Assembly: GCA_903845345.1 (NCBI GenBank)
Contig: CAIMXF010000016.1
Span: 1-43,547 of the forward strand
Direction of reading: 5' to 3'
DNA: 43,547 nt
Source of the DNA: an uncultured beta proteobacterium
Lineage (GTDB): Bacteria > Pseudomonadota > Gammaproteobacteria > Burkholderiales > Burkholderiaceae_C
Made by a program: the position numbers and the translations under genes. Positions 12,149 to 20,299 of this stretch are shown piece after piece. The notes beneath the pieces are model-generated. The model was not told the origin of the DNA. It searched no databases and worked only from the letters and a program-made list of their open reading frames with translations. Every line of letters begins with the position of its first letter. The first letter of the stretch is position 1.

Positions 12149-13039
12149 CTATCGATCTCCCGACTCGGGCTTCAGCACCTCCTTCAGCGACGCAGCGAGA
12201 TCGTTGCGTCGCGGCTCCCATCCGAAGTCACGCTGCGCCTTCGCGGCGCTGAAATGCTGGCTGACGGCCAACGCGGGCGCGAAGAACCCATAGGCGCTCT
12301 GCAGCGTCTGTTCATCGGCGGCGAAGGGGGGCGACAGCGTCCAGACGTCGGACGCGATGTCGAGCAGCTTGCCGATCGACACCGCAGGGCCCGCCGCCAG
12401 GTAGGCATGCCCCCCGCCCGGTCCGCGCTCCAGAACATGAGCGATGAGCTGGGCCCAATCCTCGACATGCACCGTCGACCAGAGCTGGGTCCCGGTGCCC
12501 GGTAACGGCAAGGAGCCCCGCTGCGCCGCGGCGCGCGCCAAGGCCCCCGGGATCATGGCGCCCTTGCCGCCATGCACCATAGAGGCGTAGACCACGAAGG
12601 ATCTCGGGCCACTGCCTCGTGCGGCGGCGAGCACCGACTCCTCAAGCCTCGCCTGCTGCGCCAGGAACGGCGGGGGGTGGAAGCCGGAAGATTCGTCGCG
12701 CACGGCCGTCGCGGTGTCGCCGAAGACCAGTGAGCCACCTTGCATGGCGAAGGCCTGATCCCCCTTGATGGCCGCCAGAACGGCCGACACCGCCCTGGCG
12801 TTGAGCGCCGCGAACTCCGGCGTGGGCGCCGATGCAAAGTGTCCAACTGCGTCGAAGCGGGACGCAATACGCGCGAACTCGTCCGGCCGCGCGAGGTCTG
12901 CTGCCACCGGCTGCATACCGGTGGGTGCCGGTTCGCCGGCGCCGCGCACCATCGCAAAGAGCTGATGCCCGTTGCGCATCAGATGCCTGGCGACGTGGGA
13001 CCCAATGTACCCCGTCGCACCTGTCAGAAAAATCCTCAT
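12149..13039 (-). CDS. NAD(P)-dependent epimerase/dehydratase (extended SDR)
   Basis: This 296-residue oxidoreductase-type protein begins MRIFLTGATGYIGSHVARHL, the TGxxGxxG nucleotide-binding loop of extended short-chain dehydrogenases. DLARPDEFARIASRFDAVGH matches the usual adenine-side segment, but the classical YxxxK is not obvious (SFVVYASMVHGGKGA carries a Tyr and a later Lys), so it may be an atypical SDR or an NmrA-like protein. The ATG at 13039 is chosen because it starts the fold; the frame runs to 13114. It is divergent from a LysR gene, with an operator-like repeat between them, and is followed by the SnoaL-like gene. Confidence 0.85.
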   Translation of the reverse strand: MRIFLTGATGYIGSHVARHLMRNGHQLFAMVRGAGEPAPTGMQPVAADLARPDEFARIASRFDAVGHFASAPTPEFAALNARAVSAVLAAIKGDQAFAMQGGSLVFGDTATAVRDESSGFHPPPFLAQQARLEESVLAAARGSGPRSFVVYASMVHGGKGAMIPGALARAAAQRGSLPLPGTGTQLWSTVHVEDWAQLIAHVLERGPGGGHAYLAAGPAVSIGKLLDIASDVWTLSPPFAADEQTLQSAYGFFAPALAVSQHFSAAKAQRDFGWEPRRNDLAASLKEVLKPESGDR

Positions 13040-13100
13040 GCCATATTCCGAAAAGTTGCTGCGGATCCACTGTAAGAGCGGCAACGAACGGTGGCGTACA

Positions 13101-13129
13101 GTTTGCCTAAACACTGGCTTTAGTCAAAC
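13101..13129. promoter_or_regulatory. Inverted repeat operator between SDR and lysR genes
   Basis: GTTTGCCTAAA (13101-13111) and TTTAGTCAAAC (13119-13129) are inverted copies matching at 10 of 11 positions, with a 7-base spacer. It ends 15 bases before the LysR GTG and 62 bases before the SDR ATG. Size and location fit a LysR-type binding site controlling both directions. Confidence 0.7.
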
Positions 13130-13144
13130 AAGATGAGGTGATCT

Positions 13145-14053
13145 GTGACCTCGGGACCCTCCTGGGACAATTTGCATGCGTTTCTCGACATCGCCCGGTC
13201 ACCGAGCCTGGGAGCGGCCGCGCGCCGTTCGGGGGTCACCACATCCGCGATGAGCCAGCGGCTCAGCACAATCGAGAAGCAAGTCGGAATGCAGCTGGTC
13301 CACCGCTCGTCGAGAGGGCTGAAGTTGACCGAGGCCGGCCAGGCCTTGCGTGCGGGTTGCGAGCAGATGGAGCGGGCCGCCCAATGCCTCCTGGACGACG
13401 GGGGACGCGAAGGCCAGATGCGAGGCTCCGTTCGTCTGAGTTGTCCAGTCGGACTTATTGATGCACTCATCGTCCCGATGCTCACCAAGCTGCTTCTGCG
13501 AAACCCTGGCGTCAGTCTAGAGATCGTGGCCAGCGACGAGCATGTCGACTTGAAGAAGTTGGGCATCGACGTGGCCCTGCGTTTCGGCTGGACGCGTGAC
13601 GGCGACTACTTCGCCAAGAAGCTGGCGTCGTTCGAAGAATTCGTTTGTGCGTCTCCCGAGTACCTGCAGCGGCGAGGCCTGCCCCAAAGGCCAGAAGACC
13701 TGGCCGCTCACGACTGGATCGGCTACGCTGGCTTCGGAGCCCGACAACGCCTGACCTTCAGGCATCGCACGGAGTCGTCCGTACGGGTGTCGATCGGCTG
13801 TCGCGTTCTCACGTCGAGTTCGACGTCAATCGCGCATTGGCTGTGCGCAGGCGCCGGAATCTCGCGACAACCAGCGCCCGTTGTGCAGTCGCTGATTGAA
13901 GCGGGGCGGGTGACGAGAGTACTGGCTTCATGGGAGCTTCCCGGCCCTTCGTTGTATGCGGTCTACAACAGGACAACGGGTGCCCCGCACGTGCGCGAGA
14001 TCGTGTCCTTCCTTGGTCAGGAGATGCGCTCGGCCACGATGTCGGGGCGGTGA
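13145..14053 (+). CDS. LysR-family transcriptional regulator
   Basis: This 302-residue regulator has the N-terminal winged helix (WDNLHAFLDIARSPSLGAAA, then VTTSAMSQRLSTIEKQVGMQ, LVHRSSRGLKLTEAG) and a LysR effector domain (SVRLSCPVGLIDALIVPMLT, then DVALRFG near residue 140, and the late SIAHWLCAGAGISRQP). It starts with GTG at 13145. It is divergent from the SDR/SnoaL pair, the usual LysR layout for an activator of the neighbouring operon responding to the pathway substrate. The inverted repeat between them is the probable site. Effector unknown. Confidence 0.93.
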   Translation: MTSGPSWDNLHAFLDIARSPSLGAAARRSGVTTSAMSQRLSTIEKQVGMQLVHRSSRGLKLTEAGQALRAGCEQMERAAQCLLDDGGREGQMRGSVRLSCPVGLIDALIVPMLTKLLLRNPGVSLEIVASDEHVDLKKLGIDVALRFGWTRDGDYFAKKLASFEEFVCASPEYLQRRGLPQRPEDLAAHDWIGYAGFGARQRLTFRHRTESSVRVSIGCRVLTSSSTSIAHWLCAGAGISRQPAPVVQSLIEAGRVTRVLASWELPGPSLYAVYNRTTGAPHVREIVSFLGQEMRSATMSGR

Positions 14054-14428
14054 GCGCCTCGCAGCGCCTTCACGCAATACCCTCGCAGGGAATCAGGCGG
14101 CGCGCCCGAACGGGTGCTCGCCGGGCAGCCGCCACTTCATCCGTGAATCCGACCTGCGGCCGACCAACCCCATTGCGGGCCAGCATGCACGTCGTGGCTG
14201 ACCTCAGACGGTGTCAGTGGCGCGGCGGATTCGCCCGGGCTGCGTGAAACACAAAGAAGCGTGGTTTCTTGCTCGCATTTCTTCCGCGCAAAGCGCTGTT
14301 TCATAGGCAATCTATGGGTAGCTCGAAGAGATAGGCATCGCATGGCGCGACGGGGAACGACACCTCGACCGGGTCAGAGACGCTCTCGAACCGGGGTAGG
14401 CGACCGTGGGTTACCAAGACGATCCCGA
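14054..14428. other. Intergenic stretch before the first diguanylate cyclase
   Basis: This 375-base region has no convincing gene. Plus-strand frames overlapping it are Arg/Pro-rich shadows. A minus-strand frame ends PVEVSFPVAPCDAYLFELPI, which looks somewhat protein-like, but its upstream part is shadow sequence over the diguanylate cyclase gene. No clear promoter or terminator was seen. Confidence 0.5.
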
Positions 14429-15601
14429 ATGCGCATCGAAGAACCCCCAACCCATGATTCGAGGAGAGGCCCCGGCAGGGCGCCCTACGTGAACTCGGCA
14501 AAGGCGAGGACGTCGCGGCTCGCTGGAGGAGCCTATTGGCCCATGATGCGGCGCATCGTGGTGACGGCGGGCTGCATCGATGCCGTCTGGATTCCGCTCT
14601 ACGCCTGGTTCGGTTCACCCCGGCTTGCCATGCTGAACGTGGTGAGCGTCATTCTCTACTTGTCAGCCTGGCGGCTGCTGGTGCGACGCCACAACCGGGT
14701 GGCGGTCAGCCTGATCTGGGCAGAAGTACTGACGCACGCAGCCATCGGCTCCCTGCTCCTGGGGTGGGACAGCGGATTCCACTATTTCTTGCTCCTGTTC
14801 ATTCCGGCAATCGTTGTCGGCTCGGTCCGCAGGCTTGCGGTGCCCATGGTGTTGGCCGTATTCGTCTTCTATGTGGGCCTGGACGCACTGTGCGATGCGT
14901 ACGCCCCATTGCAGCCGATCTCGACCTCGGCGCTTCGAATGGCCAAGTGGCTGAACATGGGGTTGATCTTCGGCATGTTCTTCACGATGGCCTCCCTCTA
15001 CCGGAACACCATCCTGAGGGCCGAGCGACGTCTCCTGGCGCAGGCGACCACGGATGCCCTGACCGGCCTCGCCAACAGAAGTCACTTCCAGCTTCTCGCC
15101 AGCGCCGAGATCGCCCGCAGCCGGCGCAGCGGCAAGCCGTTGGCGCTGATCCTGTCGGACATCGACTTTTTCAAGCGCATCAACGATGAGTTTGGGCACG
15201 AGGCGGGCGACACCGTCCTGCTCGAGTTGGCAACTCTGCTGACGGCTTGCCTGCGGGAGGTCGACATTCTCGCGCGATGGGGTGGTGAGGAATTCCTCGT
15301 CTTGCTTCCAGACAGCGACGAAAGGGGCGCCGCGGAGGTCGCGGAACGGATACGGCAAAAGGTATGCGCTGCACGGATCCGGGTCGCGGATCGCGAGATC
15401 GCAGTCTCCATGTCGTTCGGCGTCACACAGATCGGCGCTGATCGGGATCTGCGCGCGGCGACCGCCTGCGCCGACCGGGCGCTCTACCGCAGCAAGCAAC
15501 AGGGGCGCAACCAGGTCAACCTGGCATCCGCTGCCGGGAAGGTCGAAAGTCCAGGCGAGGCTGCACCTGCGGCGAGAGATACCAGCGCGGACGGCGCGTG
15601 A
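14429..15601 (+). CDS. Membrane diguanylate cyclase (GGDEF)
   Basis: Predicted to make cyclic di-GMP from two GTP. The protein has about five or six hydrophobic segments (VVTAGCIDAVWIPLYAWFG to GLIFGMFFTMASLY), then a GGDEF domain from residue 205. DALTGLANRSHF, LSDIDFFKRINDEFGHEAGD and ARWGGEEF (285-289) are intact. REVD five residues before GGEEF is an inhibitory I-site, so product feedback is expected. The frame opens at 14261; the ATG at 14429 gives 390 residues, while MMRR at 14543 would start just before the first membrane segment and is an equally good candidate. The C-terminal 25 residues are Ala/Glu-rich. Confidence 0.93.
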   Translation: MRIEEPPTHDSRRGPGRAPYVNSAKARTSRLAGGAYWPMMRRIVVTAGCIDAVWIPLYAWFGSPRLAMLNVVSVILYLSAWRLLVRRHNRVAVSLIWAEVLTHAAIGSLLLGWDSGFHYFLLLFIPAIVVGSVRRLAVPMVLAVFVFYVGLDALCDAYAPLQPISTSALRMAKWLNMGLIFGMFFTMASLYRNTILRAERRLLAQATTDALTGLANRSHFQLLASAEIARSRRSGKPLALILSDIDFFKRINDEFGHEAGDTVLLELATLLTACLREVDILARWGGEEFLVLLPDSDERGAAEVAERIRQKVCAARIRVADREIAVSMSFGVTQIGADRDLRAATACADRALYRSKQQGRNQVNLASAAGKVESPGEAAPAARDTSADGA

Positions 15602-15946
15602 GATCCCGGTGACGCGATGGCGCCGAGCAAGGCGCCGAACGAGGGTCGTCAGATGCCTTCCGACAATCTCGGCGTCGCACGTCGTCCGACGAACCTGCCG
15701 ATGAACAACCCGCTGCGCGACTCGTGGCGAGACCCGTCAGGCGTCGCTGGAAACCAGGTTCGAAGCCACGCATTGATCCCGCTCGCGACGAGGTTTCGTT
15801 TCGGACTGTTTGGCCAAGGCGTGCAGGACCGTCTGACGTGCAGCGCGTAGGCAAGCCAAGCTGACATGGAACCGGGCTTCACCTCGACAGGACGGCGCCA
15901 GGTCTTCTGCCGTGGCGGCCGCCGCCGCCTCTGCCCGGGGGAGATC
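15602..15946. other. Gap between the diguanylate cyclase and the LytTR regulator
   Basis: This 345-base region separates two convergent genes. Short ORFs on both strands have shadow-like composition and no recognisable start signal or motif, and no classical terminator hairpin with a T-run was seen. Confidence 0.5.
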
Positions 15947-16666
15947 TCAGGCTGACGGTCTGCGCGCGAGAGCCTCGACAGCGTCGCGGTAAGCGCGCGC
16001 CACCGGACGCACCATGCGGTGGCTCAGGGTCACCTCGTCGCCCGAAACACCCGTCAGGTGCGCGCGGTTGACCAGATGGCGCTTGTGGATGCGCACGAAG
16101 CCGAACAGGGTCAGGCGCTGCTCGAGCGTGGCGATGCCCTCGCTGACGCGGATCGACTCACCGGACAGGATCAGCCGGGCAGCGTCGCTGCTGGCGTCAG
16201 CGTCCACCGCGATGATTGCGCTCGGCACGACGAGCCGGTGGCCAGGGCCATCGGCGAACGCGAGCGGCATCGCTGTCGGGCTGCCGCCCTGCGCACGCTT
16301 CAAGCTCAGCAGGGGCCTCAAGCGCCCCAGCGTGTCGTCCAGCGTGCCCTGTGCGATGGGCTTGAGCAAGTATTCGCGGACCCCCGCCTCGTAGGCCAGC
16401 ATCGCGTATTCGGCATACGCGGTGAGCAGGACCCCGATGCCGCCGGGCTTCCAGGCGCGCAGCCATTCCAGCCCGGACATCGCGGGCATCCGGGCGTCGA
16501 TGAATACGAGGTCCACCGGATCGCGAGACAGCACTTCGAGCGCCTGGACTGGCTGCAGAAACCTTCCGCCGTCCACGAAATCGGGATGGCTGCGCAGGAG
16601 CACCCTGAGCGCATCGTGGGCGACGGGCTCGTCATCGACCGACGCATAGACCCAGGGCGCTACCAC
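15947..16666 (-). CDS. LytTR-family response regulator
   Basis: This 239-residue protein has a receiver domain (acidic pair in SVDDEP, phosphoacceptor Asp57 in VFIDARMP, switch Thr in LLTAYAEYA, conserved Lys in EYLLKPI) and a C-terminal LytTR DNA-binding domain (FGFVRIHKRHLVNRAHLTGV, then VTLSHRMVRPVARAY). LytTR regulators usually bind short direct repeats and often pair with LytS-type kinases. It starts with GTG at 16666, overlapping the end of the degenerate kinase by seven bases. It is the last gene of a minus-strand run with two kinases and probably receives phosphate from the intact one. Confidence 0.94.
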   Translation of the reverse strand: MVAPWVYASVDDEPVAHDALRVLLRSHPDFVDGGRFLQPVQALEVLSRDPVDLVFIDARMPAMSGLEWLRAWKPGGIGVLLTAYAEYAMLAYEAGVREYLLKPIAQGTLDDTLGRLRPLLSLKRAQGGSPTAMPLAFADGPGHRLVVPSAIIAVDADASSDAARLILSGESIRVSEGIATLEQRLTLFGFVRIHKRHLVNRAHLTGVSGDEVTLSHRMVRPVARAYRDAVEALARRPSA

Positions 16667-17631
16667 GTCGCCAGTTCCACGCGAAAGTTGTCGCCGTGCA
16701 CTTGTGCCTCGAGCCGATGGCGTCCAGGCATGACATGGTGCAGGCGGCGTCGCAGGAGTGCCAGGCCGATCTCGGCTTCGCGTCGTGCGATGGCCGCAGC
16801 GGCCTCGCCGGCTGTCCGCTGCGAGATCGACAGCCTGATGCCGACCTCGGTGGCAGACATCGCGACACGCACGTCAAGAGGCGCGGCCGATCCGCGATCG
16901 CGGCGCAGTGCGTGGTGGAACAGGGTGGCGGCCAGCAACGACGGCACGGCTTCGTCGCCGTCGCCCTCGAATTCCAGACTGATCGTCCCGACCTCGTGGT
17001 CGCGCGCGAGGCAGAGTCGGGCGCAGGCTTCGATGTATCGCCTTTCCTCGTGAAACGCAACCTCATCACGCCGCGGTGCTTCCACCAGGTGGCGCATCAC
17101 GACGGACAGGTCCAGGATCAGCGACGATGTGCGTTCCGGCGCACGGAGGGCCACCTCGTGCAGGGTGCGCAGGTTGTCGCTCAGCACCTGCGGCGCCATC
17201 TTCGAGCCGAGCAGTCTTTGCTCTGCCGCGGACTGCAGGCGCTTGGCGACGGGCAGCCGTCTGTCGGTCTGCCAGGCGGCGAGCATGCCGCGGATCGCCA
17301 GGGTGAGCGCCACGGCGAACAGGCAGGCGGCGAACAGGGAGACCAGCGGTGCGTCGGTGCCCAGCCGGCGCATCATCGGAGCGAAGGCGAAAGACCAGAC
17401 TGCGCAGCCCGCTATGACCAGGCCGACCTTCAGCCACGTGCCCGGCCGGGCACGCCCCGCCAGCCACCGGGCGGCGTAGATCGGCGGTGCGAGCAGGCCC
17501 GCCAATTTGAGCAGGCCGGGCACGAACTGATGCGGCATCGGCGACTGGACCGGGTTGGCGCGCGTCACCGCGGCGATGAGCAACGCCGTCGCGAGCCAGA
17601 GGGCGACGTGCACGAGGAGCTTGCGCATCAT
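16660..17631 (-). CDS. Degenerate LytS-type kinase homologue (likely pseudokinase)
   Basis: This 323-residue protein has about four N-terminal membrane segments, then the same layout as its upstream neighbour. AAEQRLLGSKMAPQVLSDNL aligns with AAEQQLLGAQLAPHTLFNLL of the neighbour, so the phosphoacceptor His is Gln148. The N-box LFENAVKHG becomes LFHHALRRDRG, losing the Glu and the Mg/ATP-binding Asn. Autophosphorylation should be impossible, yet the frame is intact and shows coding constraint (EERRYIEACARLCLARDHEV). The track ORF runs to 19014 only because it shadows the neighbour; MMRKLLVHVALW at 17631 is the natural start. A regulatory or sensor subunit is an inference. Confidence 0.88.
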   Translation of the reverse strand: MMRKLLVHVALWLATALLIAAVTRANPVQSPMPHQFVPGLLKLAGLLAPPIYAARWLAGRARPGTWLKVGLVIAGCAVWSFAFAPMMRRLGTDAPLVSLFAACLFAVALTLAIRGMLAAWQTDRRLPVAKRLQSAAEQRLLGSKMAPQVLSDNLRTLHEVALRAPERTSSLILDLSVVMRHLVEAPRRDEVAFHEERRYIEACARLCLARDHEVGTISLEFEGDGDEAVPSLLAATLFHHALRRDRGSAAPLDVRVAMSATEVGIRLSISQRTAGEAAAAIARREAEIGLALLRRRLHHVMPGRHRLEAQVHGDNFRVELATW

Positions 17632-17693
17632 GCTGCCTTCGGCCAGCAGCGCGCGTTCGGTGCGGCTGGGTCCCGCCGTCGCGTCGTGGCGGC

Positions 17694-18728
17694 TCACCAC
17701 GCCTCCATCAGGACCTCGAACGAGCGACCTTGCGGAGCGGCCTCGAAACGATGGCGGTACGGGTAGAGGTATTGAAGGCGCCGCCGCACCAGGTCGACGC
17801 CGGCGAGCATTCCCGGCGGTGCGTTGCGAACGTCCGACAGCCGGTTGCTCATGCGCAGCAGGAAGCCCTGGGCATGCACGTTCAGGTTGACGTCGATGTC
17901 CACCTTGCCGGCCGAATCCATGCCGTGCTTGACCGCATTCTCGAACAGGGTGGCGGTCAGGAAGGCGGGGATGGCGTTGCCGGGATCCCCCTCGAACGCC
18001 AGTTCGATCGTCGAGTGCGGGTCGAGACGGATCAGCGCGAAGCGCCTGTAGGCTTCGATGAAGCGCCATTCCTCCGCGGCGCTGTGGAGTTCCGCCGGAC
18101 GCTCGACCGTCAGCGGGGTCATCATGTTGGCGAGATCCTGCACCAGCGGTGCCAGCTCCGCGGGACGCGTCAGCGACACGGCGTAGAGCGTGTTGAGCAG
18201 GTTGAACAGCGTGTGCGGGGCCAACTGGGCGCCGAGCAGCTGCTGTTCGGCGGCGATGCGCAATTGCTCCAGCCGTGCAATGCGACGCCGCGCCCGCAAT
18301 CCGCGCAGCGTCTCGCTTGAACCGAGGGCAATGGCGGTCACGAACGCCATGTCGGTGATGCTTTCCAGAAAGGTCGCCCGCAGACCCATGGCCCTCGAGA
18401 TCGGCAGCAGGCAGACGCTCCAGGCGACGGCCATGATCGCCACGGCAAGCAGTCGCATCGGCAGACTGGCCCTCAAGCGCCTGAACAGCGCAATGCATCC
18501 GTACCACGGCAACGCGAACCCGATCAGGGTCAGCGCCACGTAGTCGATGAACACGCGCAGGCTCAGTCTGTCGCTCGATTGCTCCAGGTCCACCCACAGG
18601 AGCAACAAGCACCAGGCGCACCAGGCGAGCGCGTGCAGGGCGATCCTGCCGGCGATCACAGGCAGGGGCAGCGTCCCTCGTGCCGCGTGCGACGCGGAAC
18701 CGGCCTTGGCCGACTGCGCTGGTTTCAT
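17694..18728 (-). CDS. LytS-type sensor histidine kinase
   Basis: This 344-residue membrane kinase has four hydrophobic segments (residues 25-140), a coiled linker (RRRIARLEQLRIAAEQQLL), the His_kinase region with phosphoacceptor His172 in LAPHTLFNLLNTLYAVS, and an HATPase domain with the N-box LFENAVKHGMDS (Asn264) and a later VDLVRRRLQYLYPYRHRFEA segment. It is expected to autophosphorylate and pass phosphate to the LytTR regulator two genes downstream. The ATG at 18728 has a strong AGGAGG site. The signal sensed is unknown; no extracytoplasmic domain larger than a loop is visible. Confidence 0.93.
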   Translation of the reverse strand: MKPAQSAKAGSASHAARGTLPLPVIAGRIALHALAWCAWCLLLLWVDLEQSSDRLSLRVFIDYVALTLIGFALPWYGCIALFRRLRASLPMRLLAVAIMAVAWSVCLLPISRAMGLRATFLESITDMAFVTAIALGSSETLRGLRARRRIARLEQLRIAAEQQLLGAQLAPHTLFNLLNTLYAVSLTRPAELAPLVQDLANMMTPLTVERPAELHSAAEEWRFIEAYRRFALIRLDPHSTIELAFEGDPGNAIPAFLTATLFENAVKHGMDSAGKVDIDVNLNVHAQGFLLRMSNRLSDVRNAPPGMLAGVDLVRRRLQYLYPYRHRFEAAPQGRSFEVLMEAW

Positions 18729-18943
18729 CGAGCCTCCTCATGCAATGCGATGCCGCCTGGATGTGCCGGGCTCCGGCGACCCATCCGCCAGCATAGCGGC
18801 ATCCAGGTCGAGCCGCGTTCATCCCGGCGTGGCATTCGCCGGCCGCCTCCGTGCAGCCAGGGAATTCTCGACGCCGGACGGCGGACTGATCCGTCGTGAG
18901 CCCGCGCGCGGGCGCCGGACGACGGCCCGTGGGAGCGACCCGG

Positions 18944-20122
18944 TCACGGCGCGGGCGTGCGCGCGCCGCCCGAGGCTGCAACCGGTGGCCACTTCCTCTG
19001 CAGCGCCTGGACATCCGACGGATGGACGTTGGCCTGCGCCAGCGAGCCTGCGCAATACGACAGCACGCGCCGATCCATGAGCGCGAACCACACCGGAGGG
19101 AGGTAGACCGCCCACATCAGGCCCGCATAGCCGATCGGCAATTGCGGGCTGTCGCGATCCGCCCGCAGTGTCTGGTATCGGCGTGCGGGGTGGGCGTGGT
19201 GGTCCGAGTGGCGCTGCAGGTTGAACAGCAGCCGGTTGCTGAGCCTGCTGTCGCAGTTCCACGAGTGCCTCGGGGCACAGCGCTCGAGCTTGCCGTCGAT
19301 CGTCTGGCGCTTGAGGCCATAGTGCTCGATGTAGTTGATCGCCTCCAGCAGCGAGACGGCATAGGCCGCCTGCAGCAGCACGAACAGCGCTACATGGCCG
19401 TTGCCCAGCATCCACGCCGTCGCCACGAGCATCGCCGAGACCGCATGCGACTGCAGGCACTCGTTGGACGCGTGCCAGGGCGTCCGCCCAACGCGGGCGA
19501 GCCTCACCGCTTCGATGCGCCAGGCCGAAACCGCGCCTCCTGCCACCGAGCGAGGCAGGAAGCGCCAGAAGCCTTCGCCCAGGCGCGCGCTTGCCGGATC
19601 CGACAAGGTGGCGACGCGCCGGTGATGGCCCCGGTTGTGTTCGATCCGGAAGTGGCCGTAGCAGGCCGGCGCCAGGGCGAACCTCGCCGCCGCAGCAGCG
19701 AGCGCGCCGGCGTGATGGCCTATTTCGTGGGCTGCAACGATCGCGAGCCCATTGACGGCACCGACCGTCGCGACGAGGCCTGCGAACGCGACCGCGGACA
19801 GGGACGGTCGCGCCGCGAGCGCCAGCGCCGCGGCGAACGTGGCCCATTGCAGCGGCAGCAGCAGCCATGGCAGGGCCGCGTGCGCGCCGTCCGCCTGCCC
19901 GGCGCCAGGGCCTTGCGGATCGTCGCCGAGCAAGGCATCCAGCGCCGGGATGACCACAAACAGCAGCGCGGGCACGCACCACAGGAGCAAGGTGGGCGCC
20001 CCCAGGCAGACGGCCAGCACGAGCAACGACGCCAGAGCAGGCATCAGCAGGCTGGGCAGCCACCGCGCTGCGCGAGGCGGGGCGTGGCGGCGGATGGCTG
20101 GCGAAGGGGCAGGCATGTTCAT
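18944..20122 (-). CDS. Alkane 1-monooxygenase-like membrane hydroxylase (AlkB/XylM family)
   Basis: This 392-residue integral membrane protein has the four histidine-rich signatures of the AlkB/XylM di-iron hydroxylases: HEIGHH (132-137), EHNRGHH (161-167), NYIEHYGLKR (263-272) and LQRHSDHHAHP (302-312). These enzymes insert oxygen at the terminal carbon of alkanes or at aryl methyl groups, drawing electrons from rubredoxin. No rubredoxin or rubredoxin reductase lies in the window. The substrate could be an alkane, a fatty acyl chain or a membrane lipid. It sits 215 bases upstream of the two-kinase/LytTR run on the same strand and divergent from the tandem diguanylate cyclase. Confidence 0.88.
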   Translation of the reverse strand: MNMPAPSPAIRRHAPPRAARWLPSLLMPALASLLVLAVCLGAPTLLLWCVPALLFVVIPALDALLGDDPQGPGAGQADGAHAALPWLLLPLQWATFAAALALAARPSLSAVAFAGLVATVGAVNGLAIVAAHEIGHHAGALAAAAARFALAPACYGHFRIEHNRGHHRRVATLSDPASARLGEGFWRFLPRSVAGGAVSAWRIEAVRLARVGRTPWHASNECLQSHAVSAMLVATAWMLGNGHVALFVLLQAAYAVSLLEAINYIEHYGLKRQTIDGKLERCAPRHSWNCDSRLSNRLLFNLQRHSDHHAHPARRYQTLRADRDSPQLPIGYAGLMWAVYLPPVWFALMDRRVLSYCAGSLAQANVHPSDVQALQRKWPPVAASGGARTPAP

Positions 20123-20299
20123 TGGCGCGCGCCGGCGGATCGGCGCATGTCGGCGGTTTGGCGCCGGGGACGGGGGAGCATCAATCTTTCACATATCGGC
20201 AATCGGACTGGTCGCTGAAGCCTTCAACCTTCCTTCACAGGCGCCGATAAGAAAGGCAGAGCGGGTCGTTCCCGACGCCGCGACCCGACCACAACTCCC

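Noticed and set aside
14301-14618. Minus-strand ORF ending CDAYLFELPIDCL
   Set aside because: Only the last 30 residues look protein-like; the rest is antisense to the diguanylate cyclase.
15617-15850. 77-residue plus-strand ORF after the first diguanylate cyclase
   Set aside because: No ribosome-binding site, motif or normal composition; several overlapping frames are equally open.
17632-19014. Upstream half of the 784-codon minus-strand ORF ending at 16660
   Set aside because: It runs through the intact histidine kinase gene in another frame; the real start of the downstream kinase is MMRKLL at 17631.
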